Of a stretch of DNA of 64,000 bases, positions 19,350 to 30,100 are shown in pieces. This DNA is from Nostoc sp. LEGE 06077 (GTDB lineage Bacteria; Cyanobacteriota; Cyanobacteriia; Cyanobacteriales; Nostocaceae): contig NZ_JADEWI010000004.1 in the NCBI RefSeq assembly GCF_015207705.1, positions 183,107 through 247,106 of the forward strand, in the 5' to 3' direction. The position numbers were made by a program, and so were the translations under genes. Below the pieces are notes generated by a model. The model was given only the letters and a program-made list of their open reading frames with translations. It ran no database searches and was not told the origin of the DNA. Numbering within the stretch: the first letter of the stretch is position 1; each line of letters begins with the position of its first letter.

Positions 19350-22300
19350 ATGAGCGATTTATTGAAACGTCTTGACAGCCTATCACCAGAAAAACGAGAA
19401 TTAGTTCTACAAAAATTAAAACAGCAGCAGAAACCATCTCTCTTCACGCCCGTATCTAGGGAACAAAATCTTCCTCTATCTTTTGCTCAACAAAGACTAT
19501 GGTTTATTGACCAATTAGAAGGTGAAAACTGTGTCTATAATGTCCCGTTTTTCTGGCGAATTGAAGGTTTACTAGATATCAATGTTTTAGAAAAAGCCAT
19601 TTTAGAAATTGTGCAACGTCATGAGGTCTTACGCACAAGTTTTTCTATGGTCGATGAGTCACCGGTACAGGTAATTCATGCTCATCTTCAAGTGAAAATA
19701 CAGGTGCTAGACTGGCGACAAATCCCAGCAGCAGAACAATTAAGCAAGGCGCAACATTTAGCAACAACAGAATTACAACAGTCATTCGACTTATCAAACC
19801 CGCCTTTACTAAGAGTCAAGCTGTTAAAACTAGCTGATCAATCCCATCTATTGCTGTTGGTTATCCATCATATTATTTGTGATGGTTGGTCAATAGATAT
19901 TTTCCGTCAGGAATTGTTCACTCTCTATAAAGCTTTTTATGCTGAGGAATCCTCTTTTTTACCAGCGTTATCTCTACAATACGCCGATTTCGCCCATTGG
20001 CAAAGACAATACTTACAGGGAGAGGTACTGCAAAATCAACTAAATTACTGGCAAAAGCAATTAGCAGATGTCCCTCCTTTGTTAGAATTACCCACAGATC
20101 AACCGCGTCCCTCAGTTCAGAGTTTTAGGGGAAGCAGTGAGTTTTTAGCAATCAATCAAGATTTAACACAGAAGTTAAAGCGGTTAAGTCAGGAGTCAGG
20201 AACTACTTTGTTTATGACTTTATTGGCGGTATTCGCTCTATTATTGTCGCGCTACAGTGGACAAAAAGATATTATTGTTGGTTCTGCGATCGCCAATCGT
20301 AACCGTAGAGAGATAGAGCCGTTGATTGGCTTTTTTGTCAATACTTTGGCTTTGCGTACCAACTTAGAAGGAAATCCCAGTTTCTTAGAGTTACTACAAA
20401 GGGTGAAGCAAGTAACTCTGGACGCTTATGATCACCAAGATTTACCCTTTGAGAAATTAGTTGATGAATTGGGATTAGAGCGATCGCTTGCTCATCATCC
20501 CCTATTTCAAGTCGCTTTTGGTTTGCAAGGTGGAACCCCAGAAACACTAAGCATTCCTGGGTTAACTCTCACCCGGTTTGAGTGGGAAAACACCACAACA
20601 TTCTTTGATTTATCCTTGATTTTCCGTGAAACTCCCCACGGTTTAAGAGGTGAATGGGAATACGCAACCGATTTGTTTGCGGCTGAAACTATCCAAGGGA
20701 TGATACAACATTTTAAAGTTCTACTGAAGCAAATTATTGATAATCCCAATCAATCAATTAATACTTTATCTTTGCTAACAGAGGATGAACGTCAGCAACT
20801 ACAAATCTGGAATCAAACTCAAACAGAATATCCTCAAGATACAACTTTAGTTGACTTATTTGAACAACAAGTTACAAAAAATCCTGATAATTTAGCTGTA
20901 GTTTTTGAATCTCATGTAAGAGGGAACAGGGAACAGGGAACAGGTAACAGTAAAGAGTTAAAAACCTTAACTTATCAAGAACTGAATCAAAAGGCGGAGC
21001 AATTAGCTGAGTATTTAATTGAAAACTACCAAATTCCACCAGATACCTTAATTGGTATTTCTGTGGAACGCTCTTTAGAAATGATAATTGGTGTCCTTGG
21101 TATTCTCAAATCTGGTGGTGCATACCTACCGATTGATCCTAATTATCCCCCAGAGAGAATTCAGTTCATGTTAGAAGATTCTGGGGTATCAGTATTATTA
21201 AGTCAAAGTTATTTATTAGATAAATTACCTTTAGATAGTTTAGAAAATCCTGTTACAGTTGTTTGTTTAGATGATGGCTCACGCAAAGGCGCAAAGGCGC
21301 AAAGGGAAATATGTAAAAATCTAGTTAAGCCTGATAATTTAGCTTATGTTATCTACACTTCTGGTTCTACTGGAAAACCAAAGGGTGTGATGATTGAGCA
21401 TAAGGCAATTGTTAATTTAGCCTTGGGTTGGGTTGAAACTTTTCAATTTCAACCTCACAGTCGCTTGCTGCAATTTGGTTCTTTTAGTTTCGATTTATCT
21501 ATTGGTGAAATTGCGACTGCTTTATCCGCAGGTGCTTGTTTATATTTAGCTAATCAAGAAACTTTATTACCTAGTCAAACCTTAGTTGATTTTTTAACTG
21601 AACATAAAATTACCCATCTCTTTTTACCACCATCTGCTTTAGCGACATTACCAAAAGCAACTCTGACAAATTTACAATCCATCGGCGTTGGTGGGGAGGC
21701 TTGTCCGGCAGAATTAGTGAGCGAGTGGGGAACGGGACGACGTTTCTATAACTGCTACGGGCCGACAGAATGTACAGTTATTTCGGCAATATCTCTTTGT
21801 CAAGCCAATGGCAAAAAACCGCTAATTGGTAAACCTTCAGCTAATCTCCGCATTTATATTTTAGATGCTAACAATCAACTACTACCCCCAGGAATACAGG
21901 GGGAATTATGTGTTGCGGGAGTAGGTTTAGCACGAGGTTATCTCAACCGTCCCGAAACTACTGCCCACAAATTTATTGAAATTGATTTGTTTGGTAAAAC
22001 TGAGCGCATTTATAAAACTGGTGACTTAGCCAGATGGAATGCTAACGGTAATTTAGAATATTTGGGTCGGATTGATGAGCAGATAAAATTACGCGGCTTC
22101 AGAATTGAACTCGGAGAAATTGAAGCTTTATTATTACAACATCCCTTAGTTCAAGAAGCTGTTGTCATTTTATATGAATCTGATAGCAATGCCAGATTAG
22201 TAGCTTATATTACGGAAGCAGAAAAAACCGCTAATTTAGCTGTTGAAGTGAGGGATTACCTGAAAAATCAATTGCCAAATTATATGATTCCTAGCCAGAT

Positions 22301-25300
22301 TATGGTTTTGGAACAATTACCTTTGACTGCTAATGGTAAATTAGATCGACGAGCATTACCAGCACCAAATACAGCCAGTGGTAGTGATTTGGAAATACCA
22401 GTAACTCCCACAGAAGAATTACTAGCTAGTTTATGGCAAGGCTTATTAAAAATTAAATCTGTTGGTCGCTCGGATAACTTTTTTGAACGGGGGGGGAATT
22501 CCCTGTTAGCAACTCAATTAATTGCCCGTATTCGTGATAGTTTTGGGGTTGAATTATCTGTCCGCAAGGTATTTGAGCAAAGCATTTTGTCTGAGTTGGC
22601 GCGAGAAATTGACAAAGTGTCTGCGAGCGTTACTTTAACTGTTATCGCACCCCAGCCAGAAAATCAACCTAAAACTCTGTCTTTTGCCCAATCAAGACTC
22701 TGGTTTTTAGCCCAACTTGAAGGTAAAGGAACTTCTTCCACCTACAATATGCCGATCGCATTTCAACTTGATGGCAACCTAAATGTAGAAGCTCTACGGC
22801 AGAGTTTAACTTATTTGCTGCAACGGCATACTATTTTACGCACTTATTTTCCTGCCTTGGAAGGAGAACCGCAGGTAGTAGTTAAAAATCTAGAAGATAT
22901 GGAAGTGCTGGAAGTTGCAGACTTACAAGCACTCAATCCCCATACTCAAGCAGACACTGTACAACAGTTGGCCAATACCCACGCTCAAGAACCCTTCGAT
23001 TTAAATACTGACTCCCTGTTTAGAGCCAAACTACTACAACTCAACGAACAGAAAAATGTCCTACTGATTAACATTCACCACATTATCAGTGATGGCTGGT
23101 CGATGGGTATATTTAAGCGGGAATGGGAAAAAGCATACACCGCTTTTGCAGTCGGTTCTACCCCAAACTTATCACCCTTACCAATTCAGTATAGTGATTA
23201 TGCAGCTTGGCAACGCAATTGGTTACAAGCGGAGATTTTATCAACTCAGGAAAATTATTGGCAACAACAACTAGGCGATGCGCCGCGCTTGCTGGAGTTA
23301 CCTACAGATTGTCCCCGTCCAGCGCAGCAAAGTTACCAAGGTGAGCGTGAAGAATTTTGCTTGAGCAAAGAACTGACTCAAAAACTGAAACACCTGAGTC
23401 AACAACAGGGAGTGAGTTTATTTATGACTCTGTTGACGGCTTTCAATATCTTACTATCACGTTACAGCCGCCAAGAGGATTTATGTGTTGGCAGCGCGAT
23501 CGCTAACCGTACCCATAGTTACACAGAAGGGTTAATTGGCTTTTTTGTAAACACCTTAGTATTGCGGAGCAAAATCAAGCCAGAACAAGGATTTATTGAT
23601 TTACTCCAACAAACCCGCCAAACCTGCTTAGATGCTTATGCTCATCAAGATATTCCCTTTGAGTATTTGGTAGAACAACTGCAACCAGAACGCAGTCTCA
23701 GTCATAATCCCTTATTCCAAGTGATGATGGTGTTGCAAAACGCAGCGGGAGCCGGGGCGAGTGTCAGTTTACCAGGGCTTGATATTAAATACTTGGAACA
23801 AAGTTTCCCGTTTGCCAAATTTGATTTATTGCTGGATTTGTGCGAACGAGATGAGCAGCTACATTGTATGTGGGAATATGCCACAGATTTATTTGCGGCA
23901 TCAACAATTAGGCGTATGGCTGGACATTTTGAAGTTTTGCTGACAGCAATTACCCAAAATCCCCAACAGCCGATTTATCAGCTACCCATCATCACCCCAG
24001 CCGAAATCCAACAACTGCAAATTTGGAATCAAACCGAGACACATTATCCTCATAACTCTACTTTGGTAACTCTGTTTGAACAACAGGTAGCAAAAACACC
24101 CGATAAGATTGCAGTTGTGTTTGCAGATCAAAGCCTGAGTTATCAAGAACTCAATCAAAAGGCTAATCAACTGGCGCATCATCTCTTGCAACTCAAAAAC
24201 CTATCTGATAATCCATTGATAGCGATTTGCATTGATCGTTCCTTGGAAATGCTCATTGGTATCTTGGCTATCCTCAAAGCTGGTGGGGCTTATGTACCGA
24301 TTGATCCGAGTTATCCCCAAGAACGCATTTATTTGATGCTGGAAGATAGTAATGCGTCTGTATTATTAACAACTAAATCGCTGAAGAAGCAACTGCCTTT
24401 AGAAAAGCTAAAAAATACTTCTCAAGTAGTATTTATAGATGAACAAACATGGACGAAACAGTCAACAAATAATCCTCAGCTAAACACTTGCACTGATGAT
24501 TTAGCTTATGTAATTTACACTTCTGGTTCTACTGGAAGACCTAAAGGAGTGGCGATTTGTCACTCCTCACTGACTAATTTCCTATATTCCATGAAAGAAC
24601 AGCCTGGAATAAACGCTTCCGATACTCTCCTGGCTGTGACAACTATATCTTTTGATATTGCTGCACTGGAAATTTATTTACCTCTAATAGTAGGAGCAAA
24701 AATAATTCTAGCCAGTAGAGAAATTGCCTCTGACGGTTTACAGTTAGCAGAACAATTAGTTAATGATGCCGTTACTTTTATGCAAGCTACTCCTGCTACC
24801 TGGCGGATGTTGTTAGCCGCAGGATGGAAAGGTTCAAGCAAACTTAAAATTTGCTGCGGTGGTGAGGCATTAACTTGGGAACTGGCTCATCAACTAATAG
24901 AAAGAAGTGCTGAACTTTGGAATTTATATGGCCCAACGGAGACTACCATTTGGTCAGATATTTATCCTGTAAATACTTTTGAGCAAAAAGAATATTTTCA
25001 AGGATCTGTATTATCCATTGGGAAGGCGATCGCTAATACTCGCATTTATATTTTAGATAATTACAATCAACCCCTTCCCCCAGGAATACCAGGGGAACTC
25101 TGCATTGCGGGCGCAGGTTTAGCACAGGGTTATTTACATCGTCCTGATTTAACCGCCACAAAATTTCTGGAAGTTAATTTATTTGGTAAAAATGAGCGCA
25201 TCTATAAAACTGGTGATTTAGCCCGTTGGCTACCTGATGGTAATTTACAATATTTAAGACGGATTGATCATCAAATCAAACTGCGTGGTTTTCGCATTGA

Positions 25301-27116
25301 ATTAGGCGAAATTGAAACATCTTTAATCAAACACTCAAAAATTCAAGAAGCGGTTGTCATCGTACAACAAGAAACTGAGTTTGATCAACGTCTAGTCGCC
25401 TATATTGTCCCCACACCAACAGAAGATGACTATCTCCAATGTGAGCAAGTGGAATTATGGCAACAAATTTTCAATGATACGTACCATCAATCGCAAAAAC
25501 CAGAAGATGATCCTACCCTGAATTTAGCTAGTTGGATTAACAGCTATACGGGAGAACCTTATCCCAAAACTGTAATGCAAGAATGGCGAGATACAACCGT
25601 TGAGCAAATTTTAGAACTTGCACCCAAAAAGGTATGGGAAATCGGTTGTGGGACAGGGATGTTATTGTTTAAAATTGCACCCCATTGTCAGCATTATTTA
25701 GGCACAGATTTTTCATCAGGTGGATTGCAGTATATTGAACAATATCTCAAACAGCAGTCTCTCCAAAACAAAGTTACTTTAAAACAAAGTGCAGCTAACC
25801 AATTTGATGGCATTGGCACAAATGCTTATGACTTGGTAATCATCAATTCTGTAATTCAGTATTTCCCTTCCTTAGATTACTTGTTGTCAGTCATTGAAGG
25901 GGCTATCAAAACTGTGAGTCATCAAGGAAAAATCTTTATAGGCGATGTACGAAATCTGCATTTATTAGCGGCTTTTCACACCGCACTAGACTTTTATCGC
26001 GCCCCTGATCAATTATCAATTCACGACTTACGCCAACAGATTCAAAAAAGTATAGAGACTGAAGGAGAATTACTAATTGAGCCTGATTTCTTTATCGCAC
26101 TCAAACAAAAATTCCCTCGAATTAGTCACGTAAAAATTGAATTAAAACGGGGTTATAATCATACAGAAATGAGCCGTTTTCGCTACAATGTTGTTTTATT
26201 TTTAGATGGTCAATATTCTATTTCTGTAGAACCGCAATGTTTGAGTTGGCAAGAACAACAGTTAAATTTGGAAACAATTGAGAAAATTCTAACAACTCAG
26301 CAACCCGATTTATTAAGCATTGAAGATATTCCCAATGCCCGGCTAACTTCAGAAATGACGTTGTTAGAAAAAGTAGCTCAATTAGATGGTACTGTTACAG
26401 ATTTAAAAGCAGTAATTTCACAAATTAACTCAGGCATAGAACCAGAAATATTCCGAACTTTAACACAAAATTTACCTTATACACCTTTTATTCAATACAG
26501 TTCTACCAATTTTGCTAATTACGATGTTGTTTTGCAAAGGAATATACCTGGATGGGAGAAAATACCAAGATTTAATCAAGGGGCAAATTGGCGACTGAAA
26601 CCTTGGCAAAATTACGCCAATCAACCATTACAATATCGCACCCATCAAGTTGATCCAGCGTTATTAGAAGAATGGCGAGATTTTCTGGCAAAAAATCTTC
26701 CTGATTATATGATTCCTAGCCATTTCGTTGTTTTAGAAAAACTACCATTAACACCAAATGGCAAAATAGATCGCAAAGCTTTACCCGCACGAAGTAAAGC
26801 AGTTGTAGCCACAAATATTGAATTACCTGTAACAGAAACAGAAAAATTACTAGCTCAACTATGGACAAAGTTGCTGAAATATGAAGCCATAGCCCGACAA
26901 GATAACTTCTTCAACTTGGGAGGACATTCCCTATTAGCCACTCAATTGTGCTACCGCATCCGCGACGTATTCAAGGTAGAAATACCACTGCGTCAAGTAT
27001 TTGAGTCTCCCATACTCAGTGAATTGGCAAATTATATAGATAGCTGTATTTGGGTTAATTCCACCAGCGCAGATATACAACCTTTAAACTCAGACGAAGA
27101 GGAAATCGAACTATGA
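19350..27116 (+). CDS. aptC: Anabaenopeptin-type synthetase AptC: C-A-PCP-C-A-NMT-PCP
   Basis: A two-module NRPS of 2588 residues. Module 1: C (IHHIICDGWS near 171), A (YTSGSTGKPKG, 668), PCP (RGGNSLLATQ, 1045). Module 2: C (IHHIISDGWS, 1242), A (YTSGSTGRPKG, 1722), an N-methyltransferase inserted in the A domain (VWEIGCGTGMLLF near 2096), then PCP (LGGHSLLATQ, 2523). Codes by eye: DLGFGGCVIK (similar to homotyrosine/homophenylalanine codes) and DILQCGLIWK (small residue, Gly/Ala-like). This gives Hph/Hty at position 4 and an N-methyl small residue at position 5, as in anabaenopeptins. In-frame repeat-derived stretches lie at about 20917-20955 and 21280-21305. Its TGA overlaps the aptD ATG by four bases. 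Confidence 0.88.
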   Translation: MSDLLKRLDSLSPEKRELVLQKLKQQQKPSLFTPVSREQNLPLSFAQQRLWFIDQLEGENCVYNVPFFWRIEGLLDINVLEKAILEIVQRHEVLRTSFSMVDESPVQVIHAHLQVKIQVLDWRQIPAAEQLSKAQHLATTELQQSFDLSNPPLLRVKLLKLADQSHLLLLVIHHIICDGWSIDIFRQELFTLYKAFYAEESSFLPALSLQYADFAHWQRQYLQGEVLQNQLNYWQKQLADVPPLLELPTDQPRPSVQSFRGSSEFLAINQDLTQKLKRLSQESGTTLFMTLLAVFALLLSRYSGQKDIIVGSAIANRNRREIEPLIGFFVNTLALRTNLEGNPSFLELLQRVKQVTLDAYDHQDLPFEKLVDELGLERSLAHHPLFQVAFGLQGGTPETLSIPGLTLTRFEWENTTTFFDLSLIFRETPHGLRGEWEYATDLFAAETIQGMIQHFKVLLKQIIDNPNQSINTLSLLTEDERQQLQIWNQTQTEYPQDTTLVDLFEQQVTKNPDNLAVVFESHVRGNREQGTGNSKELKTLTYQELNQKAEQLAEYLIENYQIPPDTLIGISVERSLEMIIGVLGILKSGGAYLPIDPNYPPERIQFMLEDSGVSVLLSQSYLLDKLPLDSLENPVTVVCLDDGSRKGAKAQREICKNLVKPDNLAYVIYTSGSTGKPKGVMIEHKAIVNLALGWVETFQFQPHSRLLQFGSFSFDLSIGEIATALSAGACLYLANQETLLPSQTLVDFLTEHKITHLFLPPSALATLPKATLTNLQSIGVGGEACPAELVSEWGTGRRFYNCYGPTECTVISAISLCQANGKKPLIGKPSANLRIYILDANNQLLPPGIQGELCVAGVGLARGYLNRPETTAHKFIEIDLFGKTERIYKTGDLARWNANGNLEYLGRIDEQIKLRGFRIELGEIEALLLQHPLVQEAVVILYESDSNARLVAYITEAEKTANLAVEVRDYLKNQLPNYMIPSQIMVLEQLPLTANGKLDRRALPAPNTASGSDLEIPVTPTEELLASLWQGLLKIKSVGRSDNFFERGGNSLLATQLIARIRDSFGVELSVRKVFEQSILSELAREIDKVSASVTLTVIAPQPENQPKTLSFAQSRLWFLAQLEGKGTSSTYNMPIAFQLDGNLNVEALRQSLTYLLQRHTILRTYFPALEGEPQVVVKNLEDMEVLEVADLQALNPHTQADTVQQLANTHAQEPFDLNTDSLFRAKLLQLNEQKNVLLINIHHIISDGWSMGIFKREWEKAYTAFAVGSTPNLSPLPIQYSDYAAWQRNWLQAEILSTQENYWQQQLGDAPRLLELPTDCPRPAQQSYQGEREEFCLSKELTQKLKHLSQQQGVSLFMTLLTAFNILLSRYSRQEDLCVGSAIANRTHSYTEGLIGFFVNTLVLRSKIKPEQGFIDLLQQTRQTCLDAYAHQDIPFEYLVEQLQPERSLSHNPLFQVMMVLQNAAGAGASVSLPGLDIKYLEQSFPFAKFDLLLDLCERDEQLHCMWEYATDLFAASTIRRMAGHFEVLLTAITQNPQQPIYQLPIITPAEIQQLQIWNQTETHYPHNSTLVTLFEQQVAKTPDKIAVVFADQSLSYQELNQKANQLAHHLLQLKNLSDNPLIAICIDRSLEMLIGILAILKAGGAYVPIDPSYPQERIYLMLEDSNASVLLTTKSLKKQLPLEKLKNTSQVVFIDEQTWTKQSTNNPQLNTCTDDLAYVIYTSGSTGRPKGVAICHSSLTNFLYSMKEQPGINASDTLLAVTTISFDIAALEIYLPLIVGAKIILASREIASDGLQLAEQLVNDAVTFMQATPATWRMLLAAGWKGSSKLKICCGGEALTWELAHQLIERSAELWNLYGPTETTIWSDIYPVNTFEQKEYFQGSVLSIGKAIANTRIYILDNYNQPLPPGIPGELCIAGAGLAQGYLHRPDLTATKFLEVNLFGKNERIYKTGDLARWLPDGNLQYLRRIDHQIKLRGFRIELGEIETSLIKHSKIQEAVVIVQQETEFDQRLVAYIVPTPTEDDYLQCEQVELWQQIFNDTYHQSQKPEDDPTLNLASWINSYTGEPYPKTVMQEWRDTTVEQILELAPKKVWEIGCGTGMLLFKIAPHCQHYLGTDFSSGGLQYIEQYLKQQSLQNKVTLKQSAANQFDGIGTNAYDLVIINSVIQYFPSLDYLLSVIEGAIKTVSHQGKIFIGDVRNLHLLAAFHTALDFYRAPDQLSIHDLRQQIQKSIETEGELLIEPDFFIALKQKFPRISHVKIELKRGYNHTEMSRFRYNVVLFLDGQYSISVEPQCLSWQEQQLNLETIEKILTTQQPDLLSIEDIPNARLTSEMTLLEKVAQLDGTVTDLKAVISQINSGIEPEIFRTLTQNLPYTPFIQYSSTNFANYDVVLQRNIPGWEKIPRFNQGANWRLKPWQNYANQPLQYRTHQVDPALLEEWRDFLAKNLPDYMIPSHFVVLEKLPLTPNGKIDRKALPARSKAVVATNIELPVTETEKLLAQLWTKLLKYEAIARQDNFFNLGGHSLLATQLCYRIRDVFKVEIPLRQVFESPILSELANYIDSCIWVNSTSADIQPLNSDEEEIEL

Positions 27117-30100
27117 CCATGACACAAAATCAGCAAATAGTTTCTTTAATGCTTCGTTTGCAGAATATGGGCTGCCGAATTTGGGCTGAAGATGATAAGT
27201 TACGGATTCGTACTAGCAAAAACACCCTCACTGCTGAACTCAAGCAGGACATTCAAAACAACAAAGCAGACATTTTAGCCTTCTTGAAAGCTGCTAGGAC
27301 GCATGTCATCACAGAGGAAATTCCCACTTTAAGTGCTGACTCTCCTAAGCCTCTTTCCTTTGCTCAACAACGCCTCTGGCTATTAGCACAACTCCAAGAG
27401 TCATCAGCCGCTTACAATATGCCGATCGCTCTCCAATTAAACGGCAAATTGAATATTGATGCTCTGCGCTCTAGTTTGGCTTATCTGCTGAATCGCCACG
27501 ACAGCCTGAGAATGTATTTCCCTGCGATCGCAGGACAACCCCAAATTGCTATCCGCAATTTAGACGAAATCAAAGTTTTAACTGTAGAAGATTGCCGGGA
27601 AGAAGCAGGGGAGCAGGGGAGCAGGGGAGCAGGGGAGAAATTTCTACAATGCCCAAATATCCAAAATTTAATTGATGCTCATGCTCAAGAACCCTTTGAG
27701 TTAAATACTGGCCCTTTGTTTAAAGCCAAACTACTGCAATTGAGCGATCTCCAATATGTGTTGCTGATCAATATGCACCACATTATCAGTGATGGCTGGT
27801 CAATGGGGGTATTTGTGCGGGAGTTACGGCAAGCCTATACTGCCTTTACCCAAGGTCAAACCCCAAATCTTGCTCCCTTACCGATTCAATACAGCGACTA
27901 TGCAACTTGGCAACGTAACTGGTTACAAGGGGAGGTTTTAGAAAAGCAGATTAATTACTGGAAACATCAACTAGGTGATGCTTCCCCATTACTGAAATTG
28001 CCTACCGATTCTCCCCGCCCAGCACAACAAAGTTACAGAGGCGATCGCTTTCTTTACTCTCTCACGCCACAATTAAGTACAGCTGTTAAAACTTTCAGTC
28101 AACAACAAGGTGCAAGTCTATTTATGACCTTGTTGGCTATTTTGAGTATTCTGCTATCTCGTTACAGTCGCCAAGACGATTTGTGTATTGGTTCTCCCAT
28201 TGCCAACCGCACCCATAGCCAAACTGATTCATTAATTGGCTTTTTTGTCAATACTTTGATATTGCGTAACCAAATCAAACCTGAGCAAAGTTTTATCGAG
28301 TTCCTGCAACAAACTCGCCAAACTTGTTTAGATGCTTATGCTCATCAAGATATCCCCTTTGAGTTGCTGGTGGAAAAGTTACAACCAGAACGCAGCATAA
28401 GTTATAACCCTTTATTCCAGGTGATGTTTGCGCTGGAAAATAATGAAAGTCCAGACTTGAGTTTACCAGGATTAGATATTCAATGGCTGGGAGTCAAGGG
28501 TGCGATCGCTAAGTTTGACTTAACCCTGATGGTGATGGAATATGACAACCGATTAAATTGCTCTTGGGAATACGCCACTGACCTTTTTGATAAGGCTACT
28601 ATCCAACGGATGGCGGAACAATTTGAAGTTCTGCTCAAAGGAATTATTGATAACCCGAACCAACCGATTAATACTCTACCGTTGATGACAGCAGCTGAAC
28701 TGCTACAACTACAAGGCTGGAATCAAACTCACACCGAATATCCTCACAATAAAACTTTGGTTGATTTGTTTGAGGCACAAGTTACTAAAAACCCTCATCA
28801 TATCGCTTTAGTCTTTGAGTCTCAACAGCTAACTTATCAACAACTTAATCAGAAAGCTAACCAACTTGCTCATTATTTAATTCAAAATTACCAAATTCAG
28901 CCAGATACCTTAATTGGTATTTGTGTCGAACGTTCTTTAGAAATGATTATTGGCGTACTCGGTATTCTCAAAGCAGGTGGGGCTTATGTACCGATTGACT
29001 CTAATTATCCTCAAGAACGTATTGAATTAATGCTAGAAGATTCTGGGATATCAGTATTACTAACTCAAAGTTTTTTATTAGACCAATTACCTTTTGCTAA
29101 TCAAGTCATTTGTTTGGATGCGGAACCTTTTAACGAAGAATTAACTGAAAACCCTAGTCCCCAAAGTCAGCCTGATAATTTAGCTTACGTTATCTATACC
29201 TCTGGTTCGACGGGAAGACCAAAGGGAGTGATGATTGAGCATCAAGCAATTGTTAATCTAGCCTTAGCCTGGGCTGAAACTTTTCAAGTTCAACACTACA
29301 GTCGTTTGCTTCAGTTTGGGTCTTTTAGTTTCGATTTATCTATTGGTGAAATTGCTACTGCTTTATCCGCAGGTGCTTGTTTATATCTAGCACCTAAAGA
29401 AACTTTGTTACCCAGTCAAGCCTTAGTTGATTTTTCAACTGAACACAAAATTACTAATATCTTTTTACCTCCCTCGGTGTTGTCTGTTTTACCAAGGGTG
29501 ACTCTCGGCAATTTACAAACTATAAGCGTTGGTGGAGAGGCTTGTACTGCTGAATTAGTTAGTCAGTGGGGAATAAAACAACGTTTATATAATTGCTATG
29601 GGCCAACAGAATCTACTGTGACTGCGGCGATTTCTCTTTGTCAACCTAATGGCAAAAAACCAACTATTGGTAAACCAATATCTAATATAAACATCCATAT
29701 TTTGGATACACATAATCAACCTTTACCTACTGGTATTCCTGGCGAATTGTGTATTGCTGGAGTGGGTTTAGCGCGGGGTTATCTCAACCGTTCCGAAACT
29801 ACTGCTGAAAAATTTATTGAAATTGATTTATTCGGTAAAACTGAAAAAATTTATAAAACTGGTGACTTAGCCAGATGGAATGCTGATGGCAATCTAGAAT
29901 ATCTGGGGCGCATTGACGAGCAGGTGAAATTACGCGGCTTTAGAATTGAACTCGGTGAAATTGAATCACTCTTATTGCAACATCCATCAGTTAAAGAAGC
30001 CATTGTAACTTTACATAAAACTGAGAGCAACCAGAGTTTAATTGCATACGTAACAGGAATTCGTAATGATTTATCTACTGAATTGAAAAATCATCTCAAA

